A DNA stretch of 64,000 bases from Desulfacinum sp. (GCA_014359885.1 JACIYN010000005.1:62001-126000); one strand, 5' to 3'; positions 32,019 through 40,959 are shown, counted from the first letter of the stretch. Program-made: numbers and translations. Notes: generated by a model from the letters alone, not told the origin.

Positions 32019-33152
32019 GTGGCGCTCAACTGGGTGGAAATCGATCTGGCGGCCTTGCGGCACAATTTTCAGCAGGCAAAAGACAGGGTATCCAAGGACA
32101 CGGCACTCCTGGCGGTGGTGAAATCGGATGCTTACGGGCATGGGATGGTCCCGGTGGCACGGGAGTTGGCGGCCATGGGTGCCCGGTTTTTCGGTGTGAG
32201 CAAGTTCTGGGAAGCCATGGCCCTGCGGGAGGCGGGCATCACCCAGCCCATCCTGGTGCTCGTCGGCATTGAGCCCGCGGACGCGGAGGAAGCCGTCCGC
32301 CAAGGGATCCGGCCGGCCCTCTACCGGCTCAATCATGCCGAGATGTTGAACGACGCCGCGCGGAGAATGCAGACCAGCGCCAAGGTTCACGTAAAGGTGG
32401 ATACGGGCATGGGACGGCTCGGCGTGCCCTCGGGCTCCCTGGAATCGTTCCTGGAAGGATTGTCGCGCTTCCCGCATGTGGAGGTGGAAGGGGTCTTTTC
32501 CCACTTCGCCACGGCCGACGAGCGGGACAAGAGCTACAGCGCCCTGCAAATGGAACGATTTTCCCAGGCGTTGGATCTCTTCCGACGAAAGAAGATCCCC
32601 TTTACCTACGCCCACATGGCCAACAGCGCCGGAACCCTGGATCTGCCCGGCGCCCACCACCAGCTGGTGCGGCCCGGCATCATGCTCTATGGATCCCCTC
32701 CCTCCTCCGACCTCCATCACCCGGCGGACCTGAAGCCGGTCATGAGCCTCAAGGCCCGGGTGGTGCAAGTGAAAAGCGTCCCGCCGGGACATCCCATCGG
32801 CTACGGAAGAACCTTCACCGCCCCCCATGCGATGCGGATCGCCACCGTTCCGGTGGGCTACGACGACGGCCTTCCGCGCCTGCTCTCCAACAAAGGCTCG
32901 GTCCTCATCCGGGGCCGACGCGCCCCCATCGTGGGCCGTGTGTCCATGAACATGATCACCGTGGACGTGAGCGCCGTGCCGGACGCGCACGAAGACGACG
33001 AAGTCGTGGTGTTGGGAAGCCAGGGGACGGAACGGATCACCGCCCATGAGATCGCGTCCCTGTGCGGCACCATCAGCTACGAGATCTACTGCAGCATGGG
33101 CAAAAACCCGCAGCGCGTCTTCCTCAACGCCGGCCTCGGCCTTGCATCTTGA
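32019..33152 (+). CDS. alr: Alanine racemase
   Basis: The product is 377 residues. The PLP lysine lies in LLAVVKSDAYGHGM, the second-domain blocks PVGYDDGLPRLLSNKG and GRVSMNMITVDV are intact, and the catalytic Tyr region is CGTISYEIYC. Alr makes D-alanine for peptidoglycan. The GTG at 32019 was chosen because GGAGG lies at proper spacing and VALNWVEIDL is the usual N-terminus. An ATG at 31911 would add 36 non-conserved residues and overlap the divergent promoter region. Confidence 0.96.
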   Translation: MALNWVEIDLAALRHNFQQAKDRVSKDTALLAVVKSDAYGHGMVPVARELAAMGARFFGVSKFWEAMALREAGITQPILVLVGIEPADAEEAVRQGIRPALYRLNHAEMLNDAARRMQTSAKVHVKVDTGMGRLGVPSGSLESFLEGLSRFPHVEVEGVFSHFATADERDKSYSALQMERFSQALDLFRRKKIPFTYAHMANSAGTLDLPGAHHQLVRPGIMLYGSPPSSDLHHPADLKPVMSLKARVVQVKSVPPGHPIGYGRTFTAPHAMRIATVPVGYDDGLPRLLSNKGSVLIRGRRAPIVGRVSMNMITVDVSAVPDAHEDDEVVVLGSQGTERITAHEIASLCGTISYEIYCSMGKNPQRVFLNAGLGLAS

Positions 33153-33212
33153 TCCGGGCGGGTCTATAAAGCGTCTCCTTGTCACCACGTACCGAACAGG
33201 AGGACCCAACAC

Positions 33213-34886
33213 ATGGCATTGATTCGCGAACGACTCACGCACATGCTCCACCAGGCCGTCAAGGACCTGCTCGTTGAATCCGGCATTCAGAACGAGGAAG
33301 ACCTGAAGGTGGAACTGGAGATTCCCAAGATCTCCGACCACGGGGATTACGCCACCAACGCCGCCATGACTCTCACCAAGGTGCTGCGCCGAAACCCGCG
33401 GGAGATCGCCCAGGCGGTCATCCACAGGATGGAGGGCCGTGACGAGCTGCTGGCCCGGGTGGAGATCGCCGGCCCGGGCTTCGTCAACTTTTTCGTCCGG
33501 CCGGACGTCTGGGGGGAAGTGCTGAAGGACATCCACGAAAAGGCCGACGCCTACGGCGTGCAAAACCTGGGCAGGGGAAAGCGGGTCCAGGTGGAATTCG
33601 TGAGCGCCAACCCCACGGGGCCCCTTCACATCGGTCACGGGCGGGGGGCCGCCATCGGCGATGTGCTGGCCAACATTCTGCGCGCTTGCGGCTACCAGGT
33701 GGACAAGGAGTATTATATCAACGATGCGGGAAAGCAGATGCAGACCCTGGGTCGAAGCCTGTACCTGCGCTACCTGGAAGCCCTGGGCGTTCCCATCGAT
33801 TTCCCCGACGACCATTATCGGGGCGATTACATGAAGGACTTGGCCCGTGAGGTGCTCGATCGGGTGGGGGACCGCTACAAGGACGTCCCCGAAGAGGAGG
33901 CCTTGCCCTTTTTCACGCGCTACGCTGGCGATCGCATCCTGGACGGCATCCGGGAGGACCTGGAAGCCTTCGGGGTGCAGCACGACATCTGGTTCAGCGA
34001 GCAGAGCCTGCACGATGCGGGTGAGGTGCAAAGGACCATCGAGGCTCTGGAACAAGCCGGCTACATCTACGAGCAGGACGGCGCCAAGTGGTTTCGCAGC
34101 ACCGCCTTCGGCGATGAGAAGGACCGGGTGGTGGTGCGCGCCAACGGCATGACCACCTATTTCGCCGCCGACTTGGCTTACCATAAGAACAAGTACGAAC
34201 GGAACTACGAGACGGTCATCGACATCTGGGGCGCCGACCACCACGGCTACGTGCCTCGGATGACAGCGGGCGTCCAGGCCCTGGGGCGGAAGGCGTCGGA
34301 TCTTCGGATCATCCTGGTGCAGCTGGTCAACCTGCTGCGCGGAGGCAAGCCCGTGGCCATGTCCACCCGGGCGGGCGAATTCGTGACGCTTCGCGAAGTG
34401 GTGGACGAAGTGGGAAAGGATGCCGCCCGCTTCATCTTCCTCACTCGCCGCTCCGACAGCCCCCTGGACTTCGATCTGGAAGTGGCCAAGATGCAAAGCA
34501 ACGACAACCCGGTCTACTACGTCCAGTACGCCCACGCGCGGCTGTGCAGCGTTTTTCAGGTGGCGCGGGAAAAGGGCGTCCCCTGCTCGTGGGATGTTCC
34601 GCCGGATCTGTCCCCGCTCCACCAGCCCAAAGAGCTGGAACTGATGAAACTGCTCGGCGAATACCCCCAGGTGGTGGCTTCCGCGGCGGAACAACTGGAA
34701 CCGCACCGGATCCCCTACTACCTGAGCGACCTGGTCTCCTGTTTCCACAGCTATTACAACCAAAACAGGATCCTGGGAGAAGACGAGGCGCTGACCCAGG
34801 CGCGCCTCTACCTGGCCGCCGCCGTTCGCATGGTCCTTCGCAATGCCCTGGGCCTGCTGGGAGTGAGCGCTCCGGAAAAGATGTAG
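33213..34886 (+). CDS. argS: Arginyl-tRNA synthetase
   Basis: The product is 557 residues. The N-terminal Add-1 domain (about 1-110) is followed by the class I core with VEFVSANPTGPLHIGHGRG (HIGH) and the KMSKS-equivalent VAMSTRAGEF. The C-terminal DALR anticodon-binding domain ends LRNALGLLGVSAPEKM. It charges tRNA-Arg. It follows alr by 60 bp and has GGAGG upstream. No tRNA-like or T-box leader is visible. Confidence 0.97.
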   Translation: MALIRERLTHMLHQAVKDLLVESGIQNEEDLKVELEIPKISDHGDYATNAAMTLTKVLRRNPREIAQAVIHRMEGRDELLARVEIAGPGFVNFFVRPDVWGEVLKDIHEKADAYGVQNLGRGKRVQVEFVSANPTGPLHIGHGRGAAIGDVLANILRACGYQVDKEYYINDAGKQMQTLGRSLYLRYLEALGVPIDFPDDHYRGDYMKDLAREVLDRVGDRYKDVPEEEALPFFTRYAGDRILDGIREDLEAFGVQHDIWFSEQSLHDAGEVQRTIEALEQAGYIYEQDGAKWFRSTAFGDEKDRVVVRANGMTTYFAADLAYHKNKYERNYETVIDIWGADHHGYVPRMTAGVQALGRKASDLRIILVQLVNLLRGGKPVAMSTRAGEFVTLREVVDEVGKDAARFIFLTRRSDSPLDFDLEVAKMQSNDNPVYYVQYAHARLCSVFQVAREKGVPCSWDVPPDLSPLHQPKELELMKLLGEYPQVVASAAEQLEPHRIPYYLSDLVSCFHSYYNQNRILGEDEALTQARLYLAAAVRMVLRNALGLLGVSAPEKM

Positions 34887-34926
34887 ACTTCAATCGGACG
34901 ATTCTTTCTCATGGACAGGTCCTGAA

Positions 34927-34997
34927 GGGCGGGCGTAAAGCCCGCCCCTACAAAAGGGCACGGATCCCTTGCGTAGGGGCGGGGTTTATCCCCGCCC
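34927..34997. repeat. Paired hairpin module (GTAAA/TTTAT loops), copy 1
   Basis: Hairpin GGGCGGGC-GTAAA-GCCCGCCC (34927-34947) is followed after about 30 bp by GGGCGGGG-TTTAT-CCCCGCCC (34977-34997). A copy with the same spacing and similar flanks (ending AGAGACACCCGA) is at 53258-53328. Confidence 0.8.
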
Positions 34998-35083
34998 GCT
35001 AATCGCACGATACAAGAGACACCCGAAGAAAAAATCGCTCAGCTTAGGGTAGATCCTTCCACGATCCACGGCGAGGTGCTTCC

Positions 35084-35797
35084 ATGGCCCGTAGCAAGGC
35101 GCACCCTTCAGGGCGCGGAACGAAAAAGGACCCACCTCGCGCCCGATTGGTCCTCCAGTTGACCCTCGGCCAATGCGTGGTGTGCGCCCTGGTCTTCCTG
35201 GTATGCCTCGCCTGGATCTTCCTGGCGGGCGTTCTGGTGGGAAGGAGCAGCTCCCCCCACGGAGCTCCCGCCTCCTGGATGCCCAAGGGACTGGCCCATC
35301 TCATGGGCCTGGACCGCACTCCCCCGGAACCCGATCCCAACGCCGCGGACACCTGGCTGCCGGCCGAAAAGATCCTGGCGGAGCTTCAGTTCGAAAAGAC
35401 CCTGCCGGGGGTAGAGAAGTCGCAGGGAGAGCCCTCTCCAGCCCCCGCCGCCCGTCCGGAACCGGCTCCAGGGGTCGACTCCTCCGATGGGGCCGAGCCC
35501 GCAGAGGTGGTTGAAGCCCCCGAATCGGGCCCGCCCGAGGGGGCTTACGTCCTGATGGTGGCCTCCATGCGCCGCCGGGAAAACGCTCTGTCCTTGGCCG
35601 ACCGGCTGACCAAGAAGGGCTACCGTCCCCAGGTGGAGAAGGTGTCCATGGGCGAAGGGGATCTTTGGTACCGGGTGACCCTGGGCTCCTTTCCGACCCG
35701 GGAAGAAGCGCTGGCCTTTGCCGCACGGTTCAACAGGGAGGAAAATCTGGAGGCCCTGGTCATCCAAAAAGAGGGACCCGCCGGCTCTTCTCCGTGA
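35084..35797 (+). CDS. SPOR-domain membrane protein
   Basis: The product is 237 residues. A basic cytoplasmic N-terminus precedes one membrane helix (about 24-52), then a Pro/Glu/Ala-rich linker (about 55-150) and a C-terminal SPOR domain (about 155-228, YVLMVASMRRRENALSLADR and YRVTLGSFPTREEALAFAAR). SPOR domains bind denuded peptidoglycan glycans at division sites. It follows argS after the hairpin module. Target and partners are unknown, and a dedicated division role is inferred from the domain only. Confidence 0.88.
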   Translation: MARSKAHPSGRGTKKDPPRARLVLQLTLGQCVVCALVFLVCLAWIFLAGVLVGRSSSPHGAPASWMPKGLAHLMGLDRTPPEPDPNAADTWLPAEKILAELQFEKTLPGVEKSQGEPSPAPAARPEPAPGVDSSDGAEPAEVVEAPESGPPEGAYVLMVASMRRRENALSLADRLTKKGYRPQVEKVSMGEGDLWYRVTLGSFPTREEALAFAARFNREENLEALVIQKEGPAGSSP

Positions 35798-35881
35798 CCT
35801 CCCGCCCTCCGGCCACCGGCCCTTCAAAACCATCCCCTTCCACAGCCGTTCATGGCCACGATGGCTGAAAACCAAAAGATT

Positions 35882-35911
35882 TGTAGGGGCGAAAGATCTT
35901 TCGCCCCTACA
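35882..35911. repeat. Perfect 30-bp palindrome, identical to 25974-26003
   Basis: Half-site TGTAGGGGCGAAAGA is repeated in exact inversion. The sequence after it (GGCCGAAAGAGGTCG) resembles the right part of the 95-bp foldback, so this is probably a degenerate copy. Confidence 0.85.
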
Positions 35912-36022
35912 GGCCGAAAGAGGTCGGTTTGGAGTCAGCCTGCCCGCCCGAGCCCCGTGGCGATCCCGGTCCCAGGCCGTCTCGACCCCGGATAGTACGC
36001 GAAGAAAGAACCTTCCGCCCCG

Positions 36023-37159
36023 TCAGCGGGGAAGGTGGGAGGGAACCCCGCCCGTGGAGCCGCTGAGACGCCCAAGGATGGAATGGGCGAACCGGACTTC
36101 CTCATCCCCGTAAAACTTGATGTAGTGCTGGGCGGCGGCTTTGCCGAAGCCGCGGTACGTCTTGTGCTCCCCGCCGAATCCGGGATCGAACACCTGAATG
36201 CCCTCTTCGATGGCGTACCGGATCGGATGGTAGTAGCAGGTGGCGAAATGGAGGAAAGGAACGGAGCTGTAGGTTCCCCAGTAGCGGCCGTAGAGGAAGC
36301 CTTTCTTTCGGTAGAAGACGGCCAAGGCCAGCAGATCCCGGTCATCGCGGGCCGTGCAGAAGATGGTGCGGTGCCGGAACCTTTCTCCCAGCATCTGGAA
36401 GAAGCATCGATTCAGAAAGGGGGGAATGTCCTGCCCCATGTATTTGCGCCATGTGGTGATGTAGAGATCGTACATCCGATCGTAAAGGGAATCCGGCGCT
36501 TCGCGGCCTTCCAACATCCTCAGGCGGATTCCCCGGGACTTGATGTCCCGCAGCTCCCGCCGAATCTTGTGCCGGCGGCTGGACTTGAACGTCCGCAGAA
36601 AGTCCTCGAAGGATCCGTACCCCTTGTTGGTCCACAGGCAGTATTCGCTTCGTATCCCCACGTAGCCCTTCTGCAGCAAGACGTCGTGGACGCCCGGAGC
36701 GGAATCCACGAAGAAGTAGAACCGGGAGGTGGCAAAGCCGTGGGTTTCACAGATGAAATCAATGTAGTCGCTGAGGATGGCATAGACACGCCGCGGATCC
36801 CGACTCCTGCCGTAGAGTACCTTGTAGGCGGGAACGGGGGTCAACGGCACGGTGGCCATGAGTCCCACGTGGTAGCTGTGTCCCGTCAGTTCCGCCAGGA
36901 AGCGCAGGAGTCCTCCGTCGCCGAATTCCACCCACGGCCGCAGACGCTCGTACATGGGGGCGATGGCCACCACCTCCTGCCCCTCGTAGGCCACCAGATG
37001 CCGCGGCCGAAAGCCTCTTTCCGGAGTCAGAACACCGGACTTTTCCAGACAATAGAGATACTCCCACTCCATCATGGGAGGCGCGTTCCAGCAAAGACGG
37101 TTCCAGAGCACCGGATCCACGCGATCCACCCCGGAAACGATTTCGAACCGTACCGCCAT
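36023..37159 (-). CDS. FemAB-like / GNAT-fold protein (PF04339-type, COG3146)
   Basis: The product is 378 residues. It contains an N-terminal region with WNRLCWNAPPMMEWEYLYCL, the block LMATVPLTPVPAYKVL and a C-terminal acyltransferase-like half with YRKKGFLYGRYWGTY, LHFATCYYHPIRYAIEEGI and FGGEHKTYRGF. This matches the peptidogalycan biosynthesis/recognition family related to FemAB transferases. The ATG at 37159 has AAAGGA close upstream; an ATG at 37174 lacks one. It is a single gene, divergent from the M20 peptidase. Substrate is unknown. Confidence 0.82.
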   Translation of the reverse strand: MAVRFEIVSGVDRVDPVLWNRLCWNAPPMMEWEYLYCLEKSGVLTPERGFRPRHLVAYEGQEVVAIAPMYERLRPWVEFGDGGLLRFLAELTGHSYHVGLMATVPLTPVPAYKVLYGRSRDPRRVYAILSDYIDFICETHGFATSRFYFFVDSAPGVHDVLLQKGYVGIRSEYCLWTNKGYGSFEDFLRTFKSSRRHKIRRELRDIKSRGIRLRMLEGREAPDSLYDRMYDLYITTWRKYMGQDIPPFLNRCFFQMLGERFRHRTIFCTARDDRDLLALAVFYRKKGFLYGRYWGTYSSVPFLHFATCYYHPIRYAIEEGIQVFDPGFGGEHKTYRGFGKAAAQHYIKFYGDEEVRFAHSILGRLSGSTGGVPSHLPR

Positions 37160-37346
37160 TCCTTTCCTTTCCATGTGCGGGTCGTTCTGGGATGCCTGGG
37201 CCGATCCTAAATCACCCGGCCCATCCGGTCAACGCACGGACATCCCGTCTTCCGACGCAAAGCTCCTAGGATCCGACGGCGAAAGAGAGTATGCTGGGGG
37301 AGTCTTTTGGCACATATGGAGAGAACTTTCGAAAGGAGCAGGCTTC

Positions 37347-38726
37347 ATGACACTGACCGACATCTTTGAAAAGATAGACTCCAATCACAACCGATACGTT
37401 CAGGAACTGGTGGAGCTCCTTTCCATTCCCAGCGTGAGCACCTATTCTCGCCACAAGGGCGATGTGCAGCGCGCCGGGGAATGGGTCGTGAACATGTGCC
37501 GGCGCCTGGGGATGGAGGCCCGCCTGTACCCCACTGCGGGCCACCCGGTGGTGTACGCTTCCCACTGCCCCCATCCCGACCGCCCCACCCTTTTGATCTA
37601 CGGCCATTACGACGTGCAGCCGCCGGAACCCGTGGACGAATGGCTCACACCGCCTTTCCAGCCCACCGTTCGGGACGGTTTCGTCTATGCCCGCGGCGCC
37701 AGCGACGACAAGGGGCAGTTCCTCACCTACCTGAAAGCCATTGAGGTGGTGATGGCCGTCCGGGGGGAGGTGCCCATCAATGTCAAGGTGCTGGTGGAGG
37801 GCGAAGAGGAGATCGGAAGCCCCCATCTGGGGGATTTCCTCCGCCGACACAAGGATCTGCTGAAAGCCGACGCCATCGCCATCTCGGACGGGTCCCAGTT
37901 CGCCCCCGATGTCCCCGCCATCACCTACGGCCTGCGAGGGCTTGCCTACTTCCAGTTGGACGTGACCGGACCGAGGGTGGATCTGCACTCGGGAAGCTTC
38001 GGAGGGCTCGTGATGAATCCCATCCAGGCGCTCTCCGCCATCCTCTGCAGCCTGAAAGGGGGCGGGGACCGAGTGGCCGTTCCCGGCTTCTACGATGACG
38101 TGGCCGACCTGGCCCCCTGGGAGCGCGAAGAGATGGAATCGCTTCCACTGGACCTGGCCAACTTGAAGGAATACTTGGGGGTGGAAGTGCTCTGCGGCGA
38201 GGAAGGCTACAGCCCCATGGAGCGCAAGACGGCCCGGCCCACTCTGGACATCAACGGGGTGTGGGGGGGCTTTGCGGGCGAAGGCGCCAAGACGGTGATC
38301 CCTTCCAAGGCGGGGGCCAAGGTGAGCATGCGCCTCGTCCCCAACCAGGATCCGGACAAGATCGCCGAACTGTTCCGGGCCCATGTGGCCAAGGTCTGCC
38401 CCCCGGGCGTCCAACTGAAAGTCACCCACCTGCACAGCGCCCAGCCGGTGCTGGTTTCCAGGGATCTTCCCCAGGTGCAGGCCGCCGCCCGTGCCATTCA
38501 CACCGGGTTCGGCAAGGATCCCGTCTTCATCCGCGAGGGGGGATCCATCCCCATCGTCAACCTCTTTCAGGAGGAGCTGGGCCTGGACGCCATCCTCCTC
38601 CTGGGGTGGGGCCGTCCCGACGATGGCGCCCACTCGCCCAATGAACGCTTCTCGCTGGAAGACTTCCGGAAGGGCATCCGGTCCGCGGTGGCTCTCCTGT
38701 ACGAACTGGCCGGGGAAGGGGCGTAA
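37347..38726 (+). CDS. M20-family metallopeptidase (dipeptidase type)
   Basis: The product is 459 residues. The metal-binding blocks are LLIYGHYDVQPPEPVDEW, ARGASDDKGQFLTYLKA, VLVEGEEEIGSPHLG and SDGSQFAPDVPAITYGLRGL; a late HSPNERFSL supplies the last His. The dimerisation domain includes VDLHSGSFGGLVMNPIQALS. This pattern matches the M20 family of dipeptidases (CNDP-like), probably cytoplasmic. The ATG at 37347 is preceded by GAAAGGAG. The substrate cannot be read from the sequence. Confidence 0.9.
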   Translation: MTLTDIFEKIDSNHNRYVQELVELLSIPSVSTYSRHKGDVQRAGEWVVNMCRRLGMEARLYPTAGHPVVYASHCPHPDRPTLLIYGHYDVQPPEPVDEWLTPPFQPTVRDGFVYARGASDDKGQFLTYLKAIEVVMAVRGEVPINVKVLVEGEEEIGSPHLGDFLRRHKDLLKADAIAISDGSQFAPDVPAITYGLRGLAYFQLDVTGPRVDLHSGSFGGLVMNPIQALSAILCSLKGGGDRVAVPGFYDDVADLAPWEREEMESLPLDLANLKEYLGVEVLCGEEGYSPMERKTARPTLDINGVWGGFAGEGAKTVIPSKAGAKVSMRLVPNQDPDKIAELFRAHVAKVCPPGVQLKVTHLHSAQPVLVSRDLPQVQAAARAIHTGFGKDPVFIREGGSIPIVNLFQEELGLDAILLLGWGRPDDGAHSPNERFSLEDFRKGIRSAVALLYELAGEGA

Positions 38727-38768
38727 GGAGGGGGAAAAGAGACAGGTCAAAGGCGAAAGGGGTTCCTC

Positions 38769-38832
38769 AAGGCAAGCGAACCTGTGGGGTAGGGGCGGGG
38801 TTCACCCACGCCCGCCAATCCCAGGGCGATGG
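38769..38832. repeat. 64-bp direct repeat, left copy
   Basis: Starts AAGGCAAGCGAACCTGTGG and contains a GGCGGGG hairpin-like core. It matches 39091-39154 with only a few differences in 64 positions. Confidence 0.85.
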
Positions 38833-38839
38833 CCGCACA

Positions 38840-38861
38840 GGGGCGGTTCGCGAACCGCCCC
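38840..38861. repeat. Perfect 22-bp palindrome (half-site GGGGCGGTTCG)
   Basis: The two 11-bp arms are exact reverse complements. A related GCGGTTCACAACCGC sequence occurs near 26118. Confidence 0.8.
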
Positions 38862-38865
38862 TACA

Positions 38866-39087
38866 GGAGCTTGTGCGAGAACGTTGCGGACGACTGCTTG
38901 TCTCGCAGCGCAGCCCTTTAGGGCTGCGCAAGATCCCCCGAACTTCGGGTGGGCCATCGGGTTTACCGCCTATGATGCCATGAGGCCAAGACAAAACTTT
39001 CCCCCCGCGGGGCTAAAGCCCCGCGCCTACGAAGCGAACGGGAGTTCCCTTGCCTCATGAGCTGGAAGAACATTGTTGGACAGCCTC
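38866..39087 (+). repeat. MITE-like foldback element, copy 2 (about 222 bp)
   Basis: Terminal inverted repeats (GGAGCTTGTGCGAGAACGTT at left; the right end AACATTGTTGGACAGCCTC is its near reverse complement). Internal hairpins are GCGCAGCCC-TTTA-GGGCTGCGC (38908-38929) and CGCGGGGC-TAAA-GCCCCGCG (39006-39025). No coding capacity. Confidence 0.78.
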
Positions 39088-39090
39088 ACA

Positions 39091-39154
39091 AAGGCAAATG
39101 AACCTGTGGGGTAGGGGCGGGGTTCACCCGCGCCCGCCAATCCCAGGATGATGG
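39091..39154. repeat. 64-bp direct repeat, right copy
   Basis: Second copy of 38769-38832, lying three bases after the right end of the foldback element. Confidence 0.85.
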
Positions 39155-39183
39155 TCCCACAGGAAGGAGATGGAGTCAAAGTC

Positions 39184-39477
39184 TTAATGGGGGTTTCCAG
39201 TGAACAGGCTGATGGGCTCCTTGTCCCCGTAAGCTATACGGATCTCTTGCAGGAGCTGGTTGGTTGCCTGTTCAATGCGGAAAATATCGCTTTCGTCCAC
39301 CGTGTCGTCGGACACGTGCCGGAGGGACTCCTTCAGGCGCTGGAACTGCTGGATGATCTCCGGGCGGATTTTTCCCTCCCCCAGCCTGTGGTCCAGCTCC
39401 AGGATGGTCGTCACACAGCTCTCGATGCGCGCCCGAAAGTGCCTGGAGCGCCCGTTGCCCCCTCTGCGCCTGAACAA
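39184..39477 (-). CDS. Small hypothetical helical protein
   Basis: The product is about 97 residues, charged and probably all-helical (RIESCVTTILELDHRLGEGK, IIQQFQRLKESLRHVSDD, IFRIEQATNQLLQEIRIAYG). I do not recognise the family. No ATG is available; a TTG at 39477 with AAGGA about 13 bases upstream is the best start, placing it 20 bp after the zinc-ribbon gene. The regular heptad-like spacing and position in an apparent operon argue that it is real, but the start is uncertain. Confidence 0.5.
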   Translation of the reverse strand: MFRRRGGNGRSRHFRARIESCVTTILELDHRLGEGKIRPEIIQQFQRLKESLRHVSDDTVDESDIFRIEQATNQLLQEIRIAYGDKEPISLFTGNPH

Positions 39478-39497
39478 TTTCTTCCATCCTTGGCCGA

Positions 39498-40142
39498 TCA
39501 GAGTCGCCCCCTTTCGTTCAACGCCTCTTGGAACATGCGGTAGAACTTCTTGCGGCTTTTCATCTCCCGTTCCAGGAGCACTTTGGCCTTTTCCAGATCC
39601 GCGGGATGGATGATGAGGTCCACCTGCCGGCGAAAAGCGGCAAAGGAATCCATGCTCCGTTCCCGGTCCGTGATGAGGCAAAAGAAGGACTCCCTCCTTT
39701 GGGCCATGGGAAGGTTCTTCACAAATCCCACCAGCACGTGGGCGCGGTCTTCCGGCCCCGCCGGCTCTTCGAGAACCACAAGCTCATAGCCTCCGTGACG
39801 GAGTCGCCGAACGGCCCGGTCGGGATCCGGCTCCGCAATGGCCCGAAACCCCAGCTCCGAAAGGAGCTGCCCCAGTCGCTCCGCCCGCTGGGGATCGGCC
39901 GTGCAGATCAGCGCCGTCATCCCCCCTTCGTGGAGAGTATCCAGAAAGAGATCCTCTTCCAGATCATCGTGATCGGGAACCAACGACGGCTCTTCGAAGG
40001 AGGTTCCTTCCGGCTGCTTGGAAGTCTTCACCACGATGGCATTTTGGCAACGGGGGCAGGCAACACGCACGGCCTTGCCCGCCGGCAATTTGTCGTCCGG
40101 AATGGAGAAAGAGGCCCGGCAGCCTTCGCACCTGATCTTCAA
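39498..40142 (-). CDS. Zinc-ribbon protein with degenerate receiver-like domain
   Basis: The product is about 214 residues. An N-terminal MJ0042-type zinc ribbon (Cys 5, 8, 29 and 32: IRCEGCRASFSIPDDKLP then VACPRCQNAIVV) is followed by an acidic linker. A receiver-like fold (about 75-200) starts TALICTADPQRAERLGQLL. In that fold the acidic pocket is weak and the phospho-acceptor position reads VVLEEPAG (Glu, not Asp). The TTG at 40142 preceded by GAGGGGG gives the typical MKIRC start; a TTG at 40193 would add 17 residues. Function unknown; zinc ribbons of this type are common at the N-termini of regulatory proteins in this group. Confidence 0.72.
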   Translation of the reverse strand: MKIRCEGCRASFSIPDDKLPAGKAVRVACPRCQNAIVVKTSKQPEGTSFEEPSLVPDHDDLEEDLFLDTLHEGGMTALICTADPQRAERLGQLLSELGFRAIAEPDPDRAVRRLRHGGYELVVLEEPAGPEDRAHVLVGFVKNLPMAQRRESFFCLITDRERSMDSFAAFRRQVDLIIHPADLEKAKVLLEREMKSRKKFYRMFQEALNERGRL

Positions 40143-40254
40143 CGTCCCCCTCGCTTCTCGGCCCGGAGCATTTGGGAATTTCTCATATGGCAAGTCAATC
40201 TTACTTTGCTTTTATGCCAAAAGGTCCCATCAGGTCAATATATGGGAAGGAGCG

Positions 40255-40857
40255 CTAAGGGATCTCCACGAAACCGTCGTGGGTGACCAGGGCGAAGGTG
40301 TGGGGAGGCCCCACTTCTTCCTTGAGCCAGGTGAGGATCTTCAGGGCCGAACGCATCTCTTGGAGAATCTCGGCAAGGGGAGTTTCCCGCCGAACCAGCC
40401 TTTTCAGGCGATCCTCCAGCACTCTTCTCCGGGGAAACGTCCATGCTTGCTGGATGGGCTCCGCGGCAGCCCCATCCTTCGTTCGCCGCAAGGCGTAGGC
40501 TTTCGGGATACGGCGTTCCCCCTCCATCTCCCAGCCAGCCACGGCCATGGCGAACGGTCCATTGGCAGGCTCCTCCCTTTGCCACGTGGGATCCAGCCGG
40601 GCCATTTCGACCAACGCCTCCGCCACCCGATCCTCCAGGGTTCTCTCCTGCCGCGTTCGCTGTCCGTCAGCCCACCGGGCCATGCGATCCGCCGCGGTGG
40701 GCCCGCCGCCCACCAGCACCACCCCGTGGGTTGACAACGGATAGATGCGTCGGACGGCCACGATTTCCTGGTCGCCGCTTTCGCGGATTCCAACGCCCCG
40801 CCCGTCGGCGGCAAGGGCGATGCCGTCCTTGCCGATGGTGACAATCAACTGAGCCAT
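40255..40857 (-). CDS. Proteasome/HslV-like Ntn-fold protein lacking the catalytic threonine
   Basis: The product is 200 residues. The start MAQLIVTIGKDGIALAADGRG and the later VRRIYPLSTHGVVLVGGGPTAADRMARW follow the strand pattern of proteasome beta subunits and HslV. Aligned by eye on HslV, Asp17 is kept (D18) but Thr1 becomes Ala2 and Lys33 becomes Ala34, so proteolysis by the usual mechanism is not expected. The remaining 100 residues are less family-like. No hslU or proteasomal ATPase is nearby. Assignment rests on motif pattern only. Confidence 0.6.
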   Translation of the reverse strand: MAQLIVTIGKDGIALAADGRGVGIRESGDQEIVAVRRIYPLSTHGVVLVGGGPTAADRMARWADGQRTRQERTLEDRVAEALVEMARLDPTWQREEPANGPFAMAVAGWEMEGERRIPKAYALRRTKDGAAAEPIQQAWTFPRRRVLEDRLKRLVRRETPLAEILQEMRSALKILTWLKEEVGPPHTFALVTHDGFVEIP

Positions 40858-40959
40858 GGTCGGTCTTTGCCTTGATCAGCCGGCAAGGAACGCCTAAATT
40901 GAATCCAGTTTTCCAATGAAAGCATCCTTGTGTTCCCCCTCGGATGAGAGGTCTTCCCC

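Larger units (their letters stand above)
38727..39183. other. Intergenic region with nested repeats
   Basis: About 455 bp with no gene: a 64-bp direct repeat, a 22-bp palindrome, a MITE-like foldback, then the second copy of the 64-bp repeat. Confidence 0.75.

Noticed and set aside
37305-37322. TGGCACATATGG upstream of the M20 peptidase as a sigma-54 -24 element
   Set aside because: No GC at the required -12 register.
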